Positions 1 to 8,218 of a DNA stretch of 64,000 nt are shown here, piece by piece. The stretch is from Leptodontidium sp. MPI-SDFR-AT-0119. Taxonomy: Eukaryota; Ascomycota; Leotiomycetes; Helotiales; Leptodontidiaceae. The position numbers and the translations under genes are program-made. Numbering within the stretch: position 1 is the first letter of the stretch; every line of letters begins with the position of its first letter. The DNA lies in assembly GCA_020726505.1 (NCBI GenBank), contig JAHLEZ010000032.1:434001-498000 (forward strand), given 5' to 3'. A model generated the notes under the pieces. It was not told the origin of the DNA. It saw only the letters and a list, made by a program, of their open reading frames with translations, and ran no database searches.

Positions 1-1364
1 ACGGCAAGCAGATCGTGTCTGGGTCTGATGATGGGACAGTCCGGCTCTGGGACGCGGCCACGGGACACCAGGTCTTGCCTATACTCGAGGGCCATATAAG
101 TGGGGTCAGCTCAGTCGCCTTCTCTCCCGACGGCACACAAATCGTGTCTGGATCTTCTGACGAGACAGTCCGGCTCTGGGACGCGGCTACGGGACAGCAG
201 GCCCTGCCTGCACTCGAGGGCCATATACTCTGGGTCAGCTCAGTCGCCTTCTCTCCCGACGGCACACAGATCGTGTCTGGGTCTTACGACAAGACTATCC
301 GGCTCTGGGACGCGGCCACGGGACAACAGATCTTATCTATACTTAAGGGCAATATAAGTGGGGTTAGCTCTGTCGCCTTCTCTCCCGATGGCACGCAGAT
401 CGTGTCTGGGTCTTCTGACCACACAGTCCGGCTCTGGGACGCGGCTACGGGAAAGCAGGTCCGGCCTGCACTCGCGGGCCATACAAGTTGGGTCAGCTCA
501 GTCGCCTTCTCTCCCGACGGCACGCAGATCGTGTCTGGGTCTTCTGACCACACAGTCCGGCTCTGGGACGCGGCTACGGGACAGCGGGTCCGGCCTATAC
601 TCGAGGGCCATACAGATATAGTCGGCTCAGTCGCCTTCTCTGCCAACGGCAAGCAGATCGTGTCTGGGTCTCGGGACAAGACCATCCGGCTCTGGGACGC
701 GGCTACGGGAAAGCAGGTCCGGCCTGCACTCGCGGGCCATACAAGTTGGGTCAGCTCAGTCGCCTTCTCTCCCGACGGCACGCAGATTGTGTCTGGGTCT
801 GATGACGAGACCATTCGGCTCTGGGACGCGGCTACGGGACAGCAGATCCGGCCTACACTCGCGGGCCATACAGATATGGTTACCTCACTTGCCTTCTCTG
901 CCGACGGCACGCAAATCGTGTCTGGGTCTGAAGATAAGACCATCCGACTCTGGGACGCGGCCACGGAACAGCAGATCCGGCCTACACTCGTGGGCCATAC
1001 AAGTAGGGTCACCTCAGTCGCCTTCTCTCCCGACGGCACGCAAATCGTGTCTGGGTCTCGGGACGAGACCGTCCGGCTCTGGGACGCGGCTACGGGACAG
1101 CAGGTCCGGCCTGCACTCGCAGGCCCTACAAACTGGGCCAGCTCAGTCGCCAGCTCATTGACTTTCTCTCCCGATGGCAAGCACATTCCGACTTTACACG
1201 TAATTAATTATTGGCTAGCAGAAGGTACCGCTAGTTTTCTCTGGCTACCCACTGGTTATCGAGCTACTTCTATAGCTGTATGGGGCAGGATTATCGTTTT
1301 GGGACATAAGTCAGGGAGAATATCATTTCTTCAGATTCAACAAGGGCCGAAGCTAGTTACATAA
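1..1364 (+). CDS. WD40-repeat C-terminus of a HET-E/HNWD-like NLR-type protein (partial, 5' end outside window)
   Basis: The reading frame is already open at base 3 and runs to the TAA at 1362-1364, so this is a gene cut by the window edge; the GTG at 15 is not a start. It encodes one partial and eight complete WD40 repeats of exactly 43 residues (129 bases), with invariant SVAFSPDGTQIVSGS and RLWDAATG cores. A degenerate last blade and about 65 non-repeat residues (IPTLHVINYW... to QQGPKLVT) follow. Near-identical 43-residue WD repeats are the hallmark of the C-terminal sensor of fungal NACHT-WD40 STAND proteins (HET-D/HET-E/HNWD family), which form a propeller that senses a partner in non-self recognition. 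The NACHT and N-terminal effector domains are not visible, so assignment to an NLR is inference. Two HET-domain genes lie within 9 kb downstream. Repeat-to-repeat differences fall mostly at the residues after each GH and before each T-[VI]-RLW. Confidence 0.85.
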   Translation, partial: GKQIVSGSDDGTVRLWDAATGHQVLPILEGHISGVSSVAFSPDGTQIVSGSSDETVRLWDAATGQQALPALEGHILWVSSVAFSPDGTQIVSGSYDKTIRLWDAATGQQILSILKGNISGVSSVAFSPDGTQIVSGSSDHTVRLWDAATGKQVRPALAGHTSWVSSVAFSPDGTQIVSGSSDHTVRLWDAATGQRVRPILEGHTDIVGSVAFSANGKQIVSGSRDKTIRLWDAATGKQVRPALAGHTSWVSSVAFSPDGTQIVSGSDDETIRLWDAATGQQIRPTLAGHTDMVTSLAFSADGTQIVSGSEDKTIRLWDAATEQQIRPTLVGHTSRVTSVAFSPDGTQIVSGSRDETVRLWDAATGQQVRPALAGPTNWASSVASSLTFSPDGKHIPTLHVINYWLAEGTASFLWLPTGYRATSIAVWGRIIVLGHKSGRISFLQIQQGPKLVT

Positions 1365-1410
1365 AAAGTAGTATTTATTAATGAAAATTTTGAGAAGCTC
1401 TTAATACTAT

Positions 1411-1432
1411 CCCCCCCCCCCCCCCCCCCCCC
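1411..1432 (+). repeat. 22-base poly-C tract inside the left transposon end
   Basis: An uninterrupted run of 22 C lies within the left terminal inverted repeat. The matching tract in the right terminal repeat is 8 G (3315-3322). The length difference shows slippage after insertion, or an assembly artefact. Confidence 0.95.
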
Positions 1433-2410
1433 GGCTTGAATGTTAAAATGCGGGCTCGAATCCTCTAGAATTGTCAGCTCACCGCTTCTATTTCTGGTTC
1501 ACCGCTTCTAAATGCAGGATAATGTAAATATCATTAATTTCCTAGTATTTTGTAGGTCCTCCTCGTGCATTAATCACAGCCTAACATCTCCTCCACCAAG
1601 AATTATAAAGCCCCCTTATGAAATCCTCTAGTATAACATCCCAAGCCTCCCATATAATTTATTTAAGTCGTGGAAGGGGTATTTTAGCCGCGTCGTAATA
1701 CACAACGTAATAATGTCGTTAAATCCAATTCTTCATCCAATTTCATACATACTCGATCAAGTTAAGGTCCGGAGAGTATCGTGGGAACTTTATATAACGT
1801 ATTCTACGCCTATTAAGGTTCACATACGTTGCTTTAGATCGGTGGCAGCTCGTGTTATCTTACATCTAAATAAGAGCTTCGTGAGAATACATTTAGATAA
1901 ACATTTGTACGTTATTAAGTATAACTACGTCGTACTTTGCAAAGTTTATCGATCCCCATTCCTTCTCCTAAAAGACAGCTAGCCCCTTCTTTCCTATAGC
2001 AATTATACCGTGAAATATCTACACGGGTTGTTTACTATATTTATGTTATAAATATTCGGGGGAATATCGATCGGATCCATCCTCTAAGCAAGTAACATAC
2101 AATTAGGTATATGCTTCGCCGAAGGCCCAAACCTCGTCCGAGAATATCTACTGAAGGACTCGTTCAAGAGACCAATGTTTAGCCTCTTCTACGAACTCGA
2201 GACGTTCTTTACAAACCTCAGGATTGTCTAAAAACCCCTTCCTTTTAAAGACTCGTCTTCTATAACCTACGAGCTTAAAACCTGTTCGTACAGCACGCTC
2301 GCCGAAAGAGGCAAACTCTAGTTCAATCGAAAGTATATATTTCAGAGAGATTCGCCAGTAAGAAGGAGATCGAAGAAGCTATAATTTAAGCCGTTATCGA
2401 GTAGGAGTAT

Positions 2411-2712
2411 TGTTACGACCTACGATGCGCCTCGCATTCTAACCGACACGGGCTCGTAGCATCGCTGGCTATGCGACGGCGCTAAGCCTAATAGGGAAGA
2501 CTTAGTGGCGAGCCTGCGACATGTTGACGTGAATGGCACTCGACTACGCTAGGCCCCATTAGGAGGGTCCTTCATGTATTTATACTCGAGCTCCCTCTTA
2601 CAGAGAGCTCTCCTTTTCTCCTTGTCTTTTCTTCTCGATTCTGAGCGTAGCCTTAGGTCCAAATACAAAGCTTGAGTCTACTCGCCGTATCAACCTTTGG
2701 CCAGCCGTAACA
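2411..2712 (+). mobile_element. Solo LTR, copy A (302 bp, TSD AGTAT)
   Basis: The unit begins TGTTACG and ends CGTAACA, the TG...CA ends of a retrotransposon LTR. It is flanked by a perfect 5-base duplication AGTAT at 2406-2410 and 2713-2717. No internal retrotransposon sequence adjoins it, so it is a solo LTR left by LTR-LTR recombination. It sits inside the Tc1/mariner remnant and is therefore the younger insertion. A second copy in opposite orientation is at 4301-4602, same length, about 10 mismatches by eye. The superfamily (Gypsy or Copia) cannot be told from the LTR. Confidence 0.93.
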
Positions 2713-3635
2713 AGTATCCATCTTTACTTTCAGTACGCATTTGCCTCATTGAGGGGTTAATCTACTCTCTTTAGTGTGTTAAATTTGACGAAGAGTATAC
2801 CCCCACTTTAAACGTATTTCTTGTAAGTTATAACCGAGCTTAAGGGCTATTTTAATACGAATTCGATCAGTACAAGAGGTAAGAGGAGTATATACTCTTC
2901 GTACAGGCGTTTACGGAGGACGAGGGCCATTTTGAGAGTCCCAAGACTGCGTCGAGGCTTAAGAAAGTAGTATAAGCAAAGGTAATAAAGAGAAATTAGC
3001 TTAAGATTCGGGAACCTCATAAATAAGGCGTGTAAGTGTTTATGGCGTGCAAAGAAGGCTTTAAATATCTATTATATCGTTTACAATAGTAGTTGTAATT
3101 GTAGTTATATCGTAAAGACGAGATTAAGTTAAGTTGTTTACTACGAGAGCTTTACTTTTCTACCGGCAGAGAGTCACGTGAGTAGAACGTACGTTATTTC
3201 TAAAGGATTCTACAATGATTTGGTTGGCTCGAAGCCCTGTTCTACCCCCTGATGCAGACCCTCCAAACCCCCTGCCAAACCCCCTGCAAAATCGTTGAAT
3301 TTAACATTCAAGCCGGGGGGGGATAGTATATTATCCCTTTTTCTTTTTATCTGTTCCATAGACGGTCCTAGGACAGCCCCTGGCTTTATAGCAATTTGAT
3401 GATTCTACTCGCTTCTAGAATCTTCTAGAATGAGTTTGCCATGAACTAACAATATCGTCCACATAATAAATAAGTCACGCGACATGTAAGGATAAACTAA
3501 TTTGCCTTTGACCTCATGGCTCGCTGTACATCTCTTCCATGTTTTGCGAGATGACATTGATTCCGGGTTAGTACTGTAGCTGCGGTATCGAGCAGAACAT
3601 CCTCGACGACAAAAATAGGGTAGTCATCGCCAAAA

Positions 3636-3932
3636 ATGTCTGATGTGGTCCGTGCTCAGAGTCTGTTTTGGGCGTGATGGGCGAATCCGATTTTGCAAGT
3701 CACTGTACCACGGTATCATGAATCAATTTTCCTATTCTTGTGTCCCGTATGGGGTTAGTAAGCTTGCTGCTCTTGCCCAGGCGCTAATCACCCTCGGCCT
3801 GAACATCCTGAGAGAGATTTACCACATCATCACATGTTTGCAAAGACTAAGGCAGGAGTTCAACATATCAGTATCGAAATGTTCGCGTATGTCATTCCAT
3901 AGCAACCGATCCCCCACCAATTCGACAATTTA
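3636..3932 (+). pseudogene. Possible decayed coding remnant of unknown origin
   Basis: Between the Tc1/mariner right end and the next element, the frame starting at 3636 reads as a protein-like string with a few stops (TGA, TAG, TAA). Segments resemble ordinary coding sequence, for example FLFLCPVWG and AGVQHISIEMFAYVIP. An overlapping frame gives a 96-residue open frame from 3643. I do not recognise a family. The stops are compatible with RIP of a repeat-derived gene, but this is a weak call. Confidence 0.2.
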
Positions 3933-4300
3933 AAGGGTTTTAAGACGATAGAATGAATTTACGGAGTAACGTCTATCCCTGCGTGCCGGAAAACACTACG
4001 TGCTGGAAAAAATGATAGGTACTTAGACTTTAAGTATCTTAAAATCTATGCACAACGCAATATGTCTTATTATTTTTTATAACTTATATTCCGTGCCTAC
4101 TCCCAAACGTCTTAATTGCCTCCAACTAGAAAAATTCCATTCGCGTCATCGCCCCTTGCCTAATTTGCAAAGAGTCTCCTTTTATAAAGTTATAGACTTT
4201 CTTTACTACAACTGCACTACTGAGCTTGTATTATCTCTTAAACTCATGGAAGGGTCTTAGCCGAGTTTTTATACCTTTTTACTATGCCGGAGATCATTAA

Positions 4301-4602
4301 TGTTACGGCTGGCCAAAGGTTGATACGGCGAGTTGACTCAAGCTTTGTATTTGGACCTAAGGCTACGCTCAGAATCGAGAAGAAAAGACAAGGAGGAAAG
4401 GAGAGCTCTCCGTAAGGGAGGGCTCGAGTATATATACATGAAGGACCCTCCTAATGGGGCCTAGCGTAGTCGAGTGCCATTCACGTCAACATGTCGCAGG
4501 CTCGCCACCTAGTCTTCCCTATTAGGCTTAGCGCCGTCGCATAGCCAGCGATGCTAGGAGCCCGTGTCGGTTAGAATGCGAGGCGCATCGTAGGTCGTAA
4601 CA
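4301..4602 (-). mobile_element. Solo LTR, copy B (302 bp, TSD ATTAA)
   Basis: Reverse-complement partner of the LTR at 2411-2712, with the same 302-base length and the same TGTTAC...GTAACA ends. A perfect 5-base duplication ATTAA occurs at 4296-4300 and 4603-4607. The two copies differ at about 10 positions by eye, mostly transitions. The different target duplications show two independent insertions rather than one element's paired LTRs. Confidence 0.93.
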
Positions 4603-5168
4603 ATTAACAGCCTTGTGACGGCTGTGACGTGCAAATTTATACAAGACCGCCACGCGAGTCGGTACCCTCGGAGTAAGGCGAGTGACGAGCTTGATAGGGC
4701 ACAGTACCTCGGCACGTGCCATGTCCACACCGTGCTTACTTATGTAATCGCTGGACCGAAAGCAATAGAGAGCTGTTGTTTGATTAAATTACTGCCTAAG
4801 ATTCGAGGCCATAGGTTCGAACTCCAAAGATTGAAGGTACTGTAAATGCAGGATCCTAGATTTCTGTTTCTATCATCCACTCTCTAATTACTTCAGCTTT
4901 CTTTTCAGCGACAAGATCAAATCAATCGAAAGCGATTTCGATTATCCTATCCCTATAGCTTCCAGAATTCGAGGTTGCGGGACTGGCCGGTCTTGCGCGC
5001 TTCCAGCGAGTGATGTACGACAATGGCATTACCGCAAGGCTGCCCCTCAGCTGAGTCCGCCAACCTCAACACGACGTTTTCTCCAACTTCACTCCGCATC
5101 TATATTGTTCGTCGGCTTAACAACTACCCGAACCCCTACCCTACTGCGACCCTCGAACCTTTCGAATA
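4603..5168. other. Spacer between solo LTR B and the HET gene
   Basis: No convincing gene. The first 250 bases contain GTGACG repeats and a GGTTCGAACTCC string (about 4814) resembling a Pol III B box, but no cloverleaf or A box that I can support. The last 250 bases are the presumed promoter and 5' leader of the HET gene. Confidence 0.4.
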
Positions 5169-6460
5169 ATGCGTCTGCTACAGTCTGACGACGATGGCAA
5201 CCTCAGCCTAACCGAGTTCTTTGAAGACAATATGCCCGAGTATGCTATACTTTCACACAGATGGGGAACGGAGGAGGTCACTTTCAGGGATCTGATAGAT
5301 GGCACGAGCAAAGCTAAGGCTGGCTATGGCAAGATACAGTTCTGCGGAGAACAGGCGAGGCGTGATAGATTGGAATACTTTTGGGTGGACACATGCTGCA
5401 TCGACAAATCAAGCAGCGCTGAGCTCTCAGAAGCTATCAACTCGATGTTTCGCTGGTACCAGAAAGCCGCTAGATGCTACGTCTATTTATCGGATGTTTC
5501 AACAGGGAAGCGGGAAGCAAGTGATACGTCTGCCGAGTGTACTTGGGAATCTGCTTTCCGAGCAAGCAAATGGTTTACACGAGGCTGGACTTTACAAGAA
5601 CTCCTTGCTCCAAGATTAGTCGAATTCTTTTCTAAGGAGCGCAACCGACTAGGTGATAAGGGAACTCTAGAGCAACAAATCCACGAGATTACGGGAATCC
5701 CAGCGACGGCGCTTCGACAATATTCTCTCTCTCAATTCGACGTTAAGGAACGATTCTCGTGGGCGAAAAGTCGACAAACTACACGCGGAGAAGACAAGGC
5801 GTATTCGCTATTTGGCATTTTCGATGTCCAAATGCCCCTTCTTTATGGCGAAGGAGAAGCTAAGGCATTTCAGCGGCTCCGAGAGGCAATCGATAAACCT
5901 TTCAAGGTTAAGGCAGCACAACAAAGTGAAAGAAGAACAGAAATTATCGTGATGGTTTGTTTGAGAAGGCTCTATCTCCACAATAGCTGCTAAATTAGTC
6001 TAGGCTATCACTCCTTTCGGACTCACTGCCATCATCTTTACCATGAATGATAGCGTCATCCCTTTCCGGGCAAATTTGAAAGCATTCCTCATCACATTCT
6101 TCATGATTGCAACTATAATGGCCCTCGTGTATAACTTCTCACGTCGGTCTTTGCGTGTCATTACGGTTACGGTTTGTTTAAGAATACCCTATTTTGATAA
6201 CAGCTATTGATTTGCTCTAGGTAATTGCTCCGATCGGACTTAATGCCCTCGTGTTTGCCATGCCAGCGAACGTCATCCCTTTCCAGTTAAACTTTACATC
6301 ATTTTTTGCGTCGACTATCATCTCTATGTTATTCTTTATGCTAGTAGACTTCGTCCTTATTGATCTCTCGCGCTGGACTCCGCGCTGGGCATTGAGAAGA
6401 GGTCGTAATTTTCCATATAGCAGCATAGAGGGCAGTGAAATGGCTACTATTGAAGTGTGA
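5169..6460 (+). CDS. HET-domain protein with C-terminal hydrophobic segments (HET gene 1)
   Basis: Exons 5169-5954, 6004-6171 and 6221-6460 (two 49-base phase-0 introns) give 397 residues. The N-terminal part is a typical HET domain of the vegetative-incompatibility type: MPEYAILSHRWG (about 24-35), YFWVDTCCIDK (about 75-85), the FRWYQKAARCYVYLSD stretch, WFTRGWTLQELLAP, then GEDKAYSLFGIFDV and MPLLYGEGEAKAFQRL. Such domains trigger cell death when activated in non-self recognition. The start follows the family's usual MRLL opening. After the HET region the two short 3' exons encode hydrophobic, membrane-like stretches (AFLITFFMIATIMALV and FASTIISMLFFMLVDFVLI) and a basic tail. Exons 2 and 3, with their introns, look like a tandem duplication. 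If splicing fails, the frame ends at 5993 with a 274-residue product lacking these segments. The gene lies inside an inverted-repeat-bounded interval. Confidence 0.85.
5955..6388 (+). repeat. Diverged tandem duplication of intron + exon (2 x about 217 bp) within HET gene 1
   Basis: Unit 1 (5955-6171) and unit 2 (6172-6388) each begin with a 49-base intron starting GTTTGTTT and ending TAG. Each is followed by a matching coding pattern (AITPFGLTAIIFTM...VIPF against VIAPIGLNALVFAM...VIPF) and then a hydrophobic stretch. Identical intron length, identical donor and the shared protein motif support duplication rather than coincidence. Confidence 0.7.
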
Positions 6461-7414
6461 AGGGTTATACTAAATTCTGATATTCAATCGGGGTTGCCTA
6501 CAAAGCCACTTTTCCTTTCTCGAAACCTCCCACACTCCACATTATGCTTTTAGCACTTCTATCTCACTTATCAGAGGTTTGAGTTTTTTGGGAAGGCTGG
6601 AAAAGTGGGATCTAGGCTGGGTTAAGAACCCCGTATTAGATCTGTCAATCTTGTATACGTAGCATTAATTTTTATCAAATTTAAAGAGCGTTGAACGTTT
6701 TGATTGGGTATCACCTGGCGATTCGAGGTACTGTCCCGCGTAGTAGCCTTGTCTAAATCTACGATCTGTAGCAGCCACAACGATAAGACCGTTTCTAACA
6801 TAACGGCAAGGGTATAATGATCAAATAAGACTATTTTATAAGTATTAGAAGTAATAAAAGTTTGATCGCGGAGCTATAGTCAAAAAACTCTCCTGCGTCG
6901 TAAAAGGAGGCTACCCGCAGATCAGGCTCACCGACGACGACACGAATGTAATTCTTTAATTAGAGGTCTTCAAGAGCTTCAAGAGTAACCACTGAATATA
7001 ATTCGCATAAATTTTTGGGTTTTATCGATATGTGCACAAAGTTCAAGTTTCTCGAAATCAAAGTACCTATCATTTTTTCCGGCACGTAGGGTTTTCCGCT
7101 ACGCAGGGATGAACGTTACTTAGATCTAGCGGGGTAAGGCTTTAGGCAGCTTTCCCTGTGAAAAACTAGCGCGGCTCCAGTCTCTGCCGATCTAAGACTA
7201 GTATGTCTTGGGAATCCGATTAGGTAAGCATTAGGTAGCAATGGGTGCCTAAACATGGTCCTCTCCTCTTGCCTCGTCTTGGTACTTAATTAAAGCTTCA
7301 CAGTCCCTATTGTTCTAGCAGCCTCCTCCATCCCTATTGTCCGTACCGAGATTATTAGTTTAAGAAGATTCTTCAAGGACACTTAAGGACCTCGTAGCCT
7401 TCTTGCCACTCTTA

Positions 7415-8204
7415 ACGTCCCACCCCACCCTTTCGACCACCCCTACCTTTCGACCACCCTTTTACACTAAAAACAGTGATTTTGAGGTATTAATATTTTT
7501 ATAACTAATTAATAAAAATTTGTAATTTTTTTATATTCGTACTTATTAGCTCTTCTTAACTGACTTTATAAAGACAAATGTAATTTAGACTATAAATTAT
7601 TACGTAATACCATATTTAAGTTTTTACATATAAAATTCACTAAAATTCACTTACTAATAACTTTCTTAATAATTAATATAGTTTTATAAAACTTGAAATG
7701 TATATAGATCGTATATAAATCTTAAAGGTTTAAGATTTTTAAAGTAATTGTATTAGTAGTTGTGTTTTAATTAAGTAATTAATTTCTCTCATACAAATTA
7801 TTTATATGGTGCTTTATATTTTACTTAATTATAAAATTATTATTAAGAGAGATGACTTAAAACTCAGGAGTCTTGAAATTTCATATAAAAAATACTTTAA
7901 TTATAAATTTCAAGTTTTTATATTAATAATTGTGAAAGTTATTAGAAAAATAAGAAAAATCATTTTTACACCAAATTTGTATGAGAGAAATTTCTTTGAC
8001 TTTAAATACTTAGTTTATAATATTACGTAATATGAAATAAGTATTACTAGAAAGTATAAAAGATCTTATAAAAAATATTATAAACCTTTAGTTTCAGCTT
8101 ATTATATTAACAAATAATAATAATATTAATACCTTAAAATCGCTTGTTTTGGTGTAAAAGGGTGGTCGAAAGGTAGGGGTGGTCGAAAGGGTGGGGTGGG
8201 ACGT
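7415..8204. mobile_element. 790-bp foldback/MITE-like element with about 90-bp inverted repeats and TA duplication
   Basis: The left end from 7415 (ACGTCCCACCCCACCC, then two copies of a TTTCGACCACCC motif and TTTTACAC) is the reverse complement of the right end at about 8115-8204. TA flanks both ends (7413-7414 and 8205-8206). The match is near-perfect over about 55 bases and continues with scattered mismatches to about 90. The interior is very AT-rich and itself partly palindromic (for example CTCTCATACAAAT at 7787 and its complement at about 7977). It has no real coding frame, so it is non-autonomous. The AT-rich core may reflect RIP. The ACGT ends and TA target resemble those of the interval at 3969-7116, but the repeats differ in sequence. 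Confidence 0.88.
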
Positions 8205-8218
8205 TAGATTATACAATC

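Larger units (their letters stand above)
1407..3326 (-). mobile_element. RIP-damaged Tc1/mariner (DD34E) transposon, interrupted by a solo LTR
   Basis: Inverted ends match: left CTAT, a C run, then GGCTTGAATGTTAAA (to 1447); right its reverse complement (3300-3326). Both are flanked by TA (1405-1406 and 3327-3328), the Tc1/mariner target duplication. On the minus strand the transposase frame can still be read between stops: FSDEVW at about 2124-2145 (first catalytic Asp, codon at 2136-2138), DNTSCH at about 1843-1859 (second Asp, codon at 1857-1859) and SPDLNLIE at about 1752-1776 (catalytic Glu, codon at 1752-1754). All three are in one frame, and the last two are 35 residues apart, which is DD34E spacing. 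Stops look like CAA to TAA and TGG to TGA changes, as repeat-induced point mutation makes. Without the 302-base LTR and its 5-base duplication the element is about 1.6 kb, normal for the family. It cannot encode a working transposase. Confidence 0.85.
3969..7116. mobile_element. 3.15-kb inverted-repeat-bounded interval with TA duplications, carrying a HET gene
   Basis: About 65 bases at 3969-4034 recur with about 80% or better identity, inverted, at about 7050-7116; weaker similarity extends to about 95 bases. Both ends start ACGT and are flanked by TA (3967-3968 and 7117-7118). Each end contains a doublet of a 17-base motif close to CCCTGCGTGCCGGAAAA. This is the layout of a DNA transposon or of two MITE-type ends. 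Between the ends lie solo LTR copy B, the complete HET gene at 5169-6460 and several hundred bases with no recognisable transposase. It could be one large non-autonomous element that captured a gene, or two separate insertions in opposite orientation. Confidence 0.6.

Noticed and set aside
15..1140. Regularly spaced direct repeats suggesting a CRISPR-like array
   Set aside because: The period is 129 bases with coding variation and no spacer/repeat division; it is a WD40 protein gene in a eukaryote.
284..1186. 300-codon minus-strand frame across the WD40 repeats
   Set aside because: It is the antisense shadow of the 129-base repeats (its own translation repeats SQSRTVWS...DTICVPS); the plus frame has a clear WD40 identity.
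4528..4845. Opposing open frames around solo LTR copy B
   Set aside because: They arise from LTR and flanking sequence; the same frames exist in copy A and match no protein.
4800..4850. Possible tRNA or SINE (GGTTCGAACTCC resembling a B box)
   Set aside because: No A box, acceptor stem or cloverleaf could be drawn; a single B-box-like string is common by chance.
7806..8030. 74-codon Lys/Ile-rich frame inside the foldback element
   Set aside because: Extreme AT content makes such frames by chance; no transposase motif is present.
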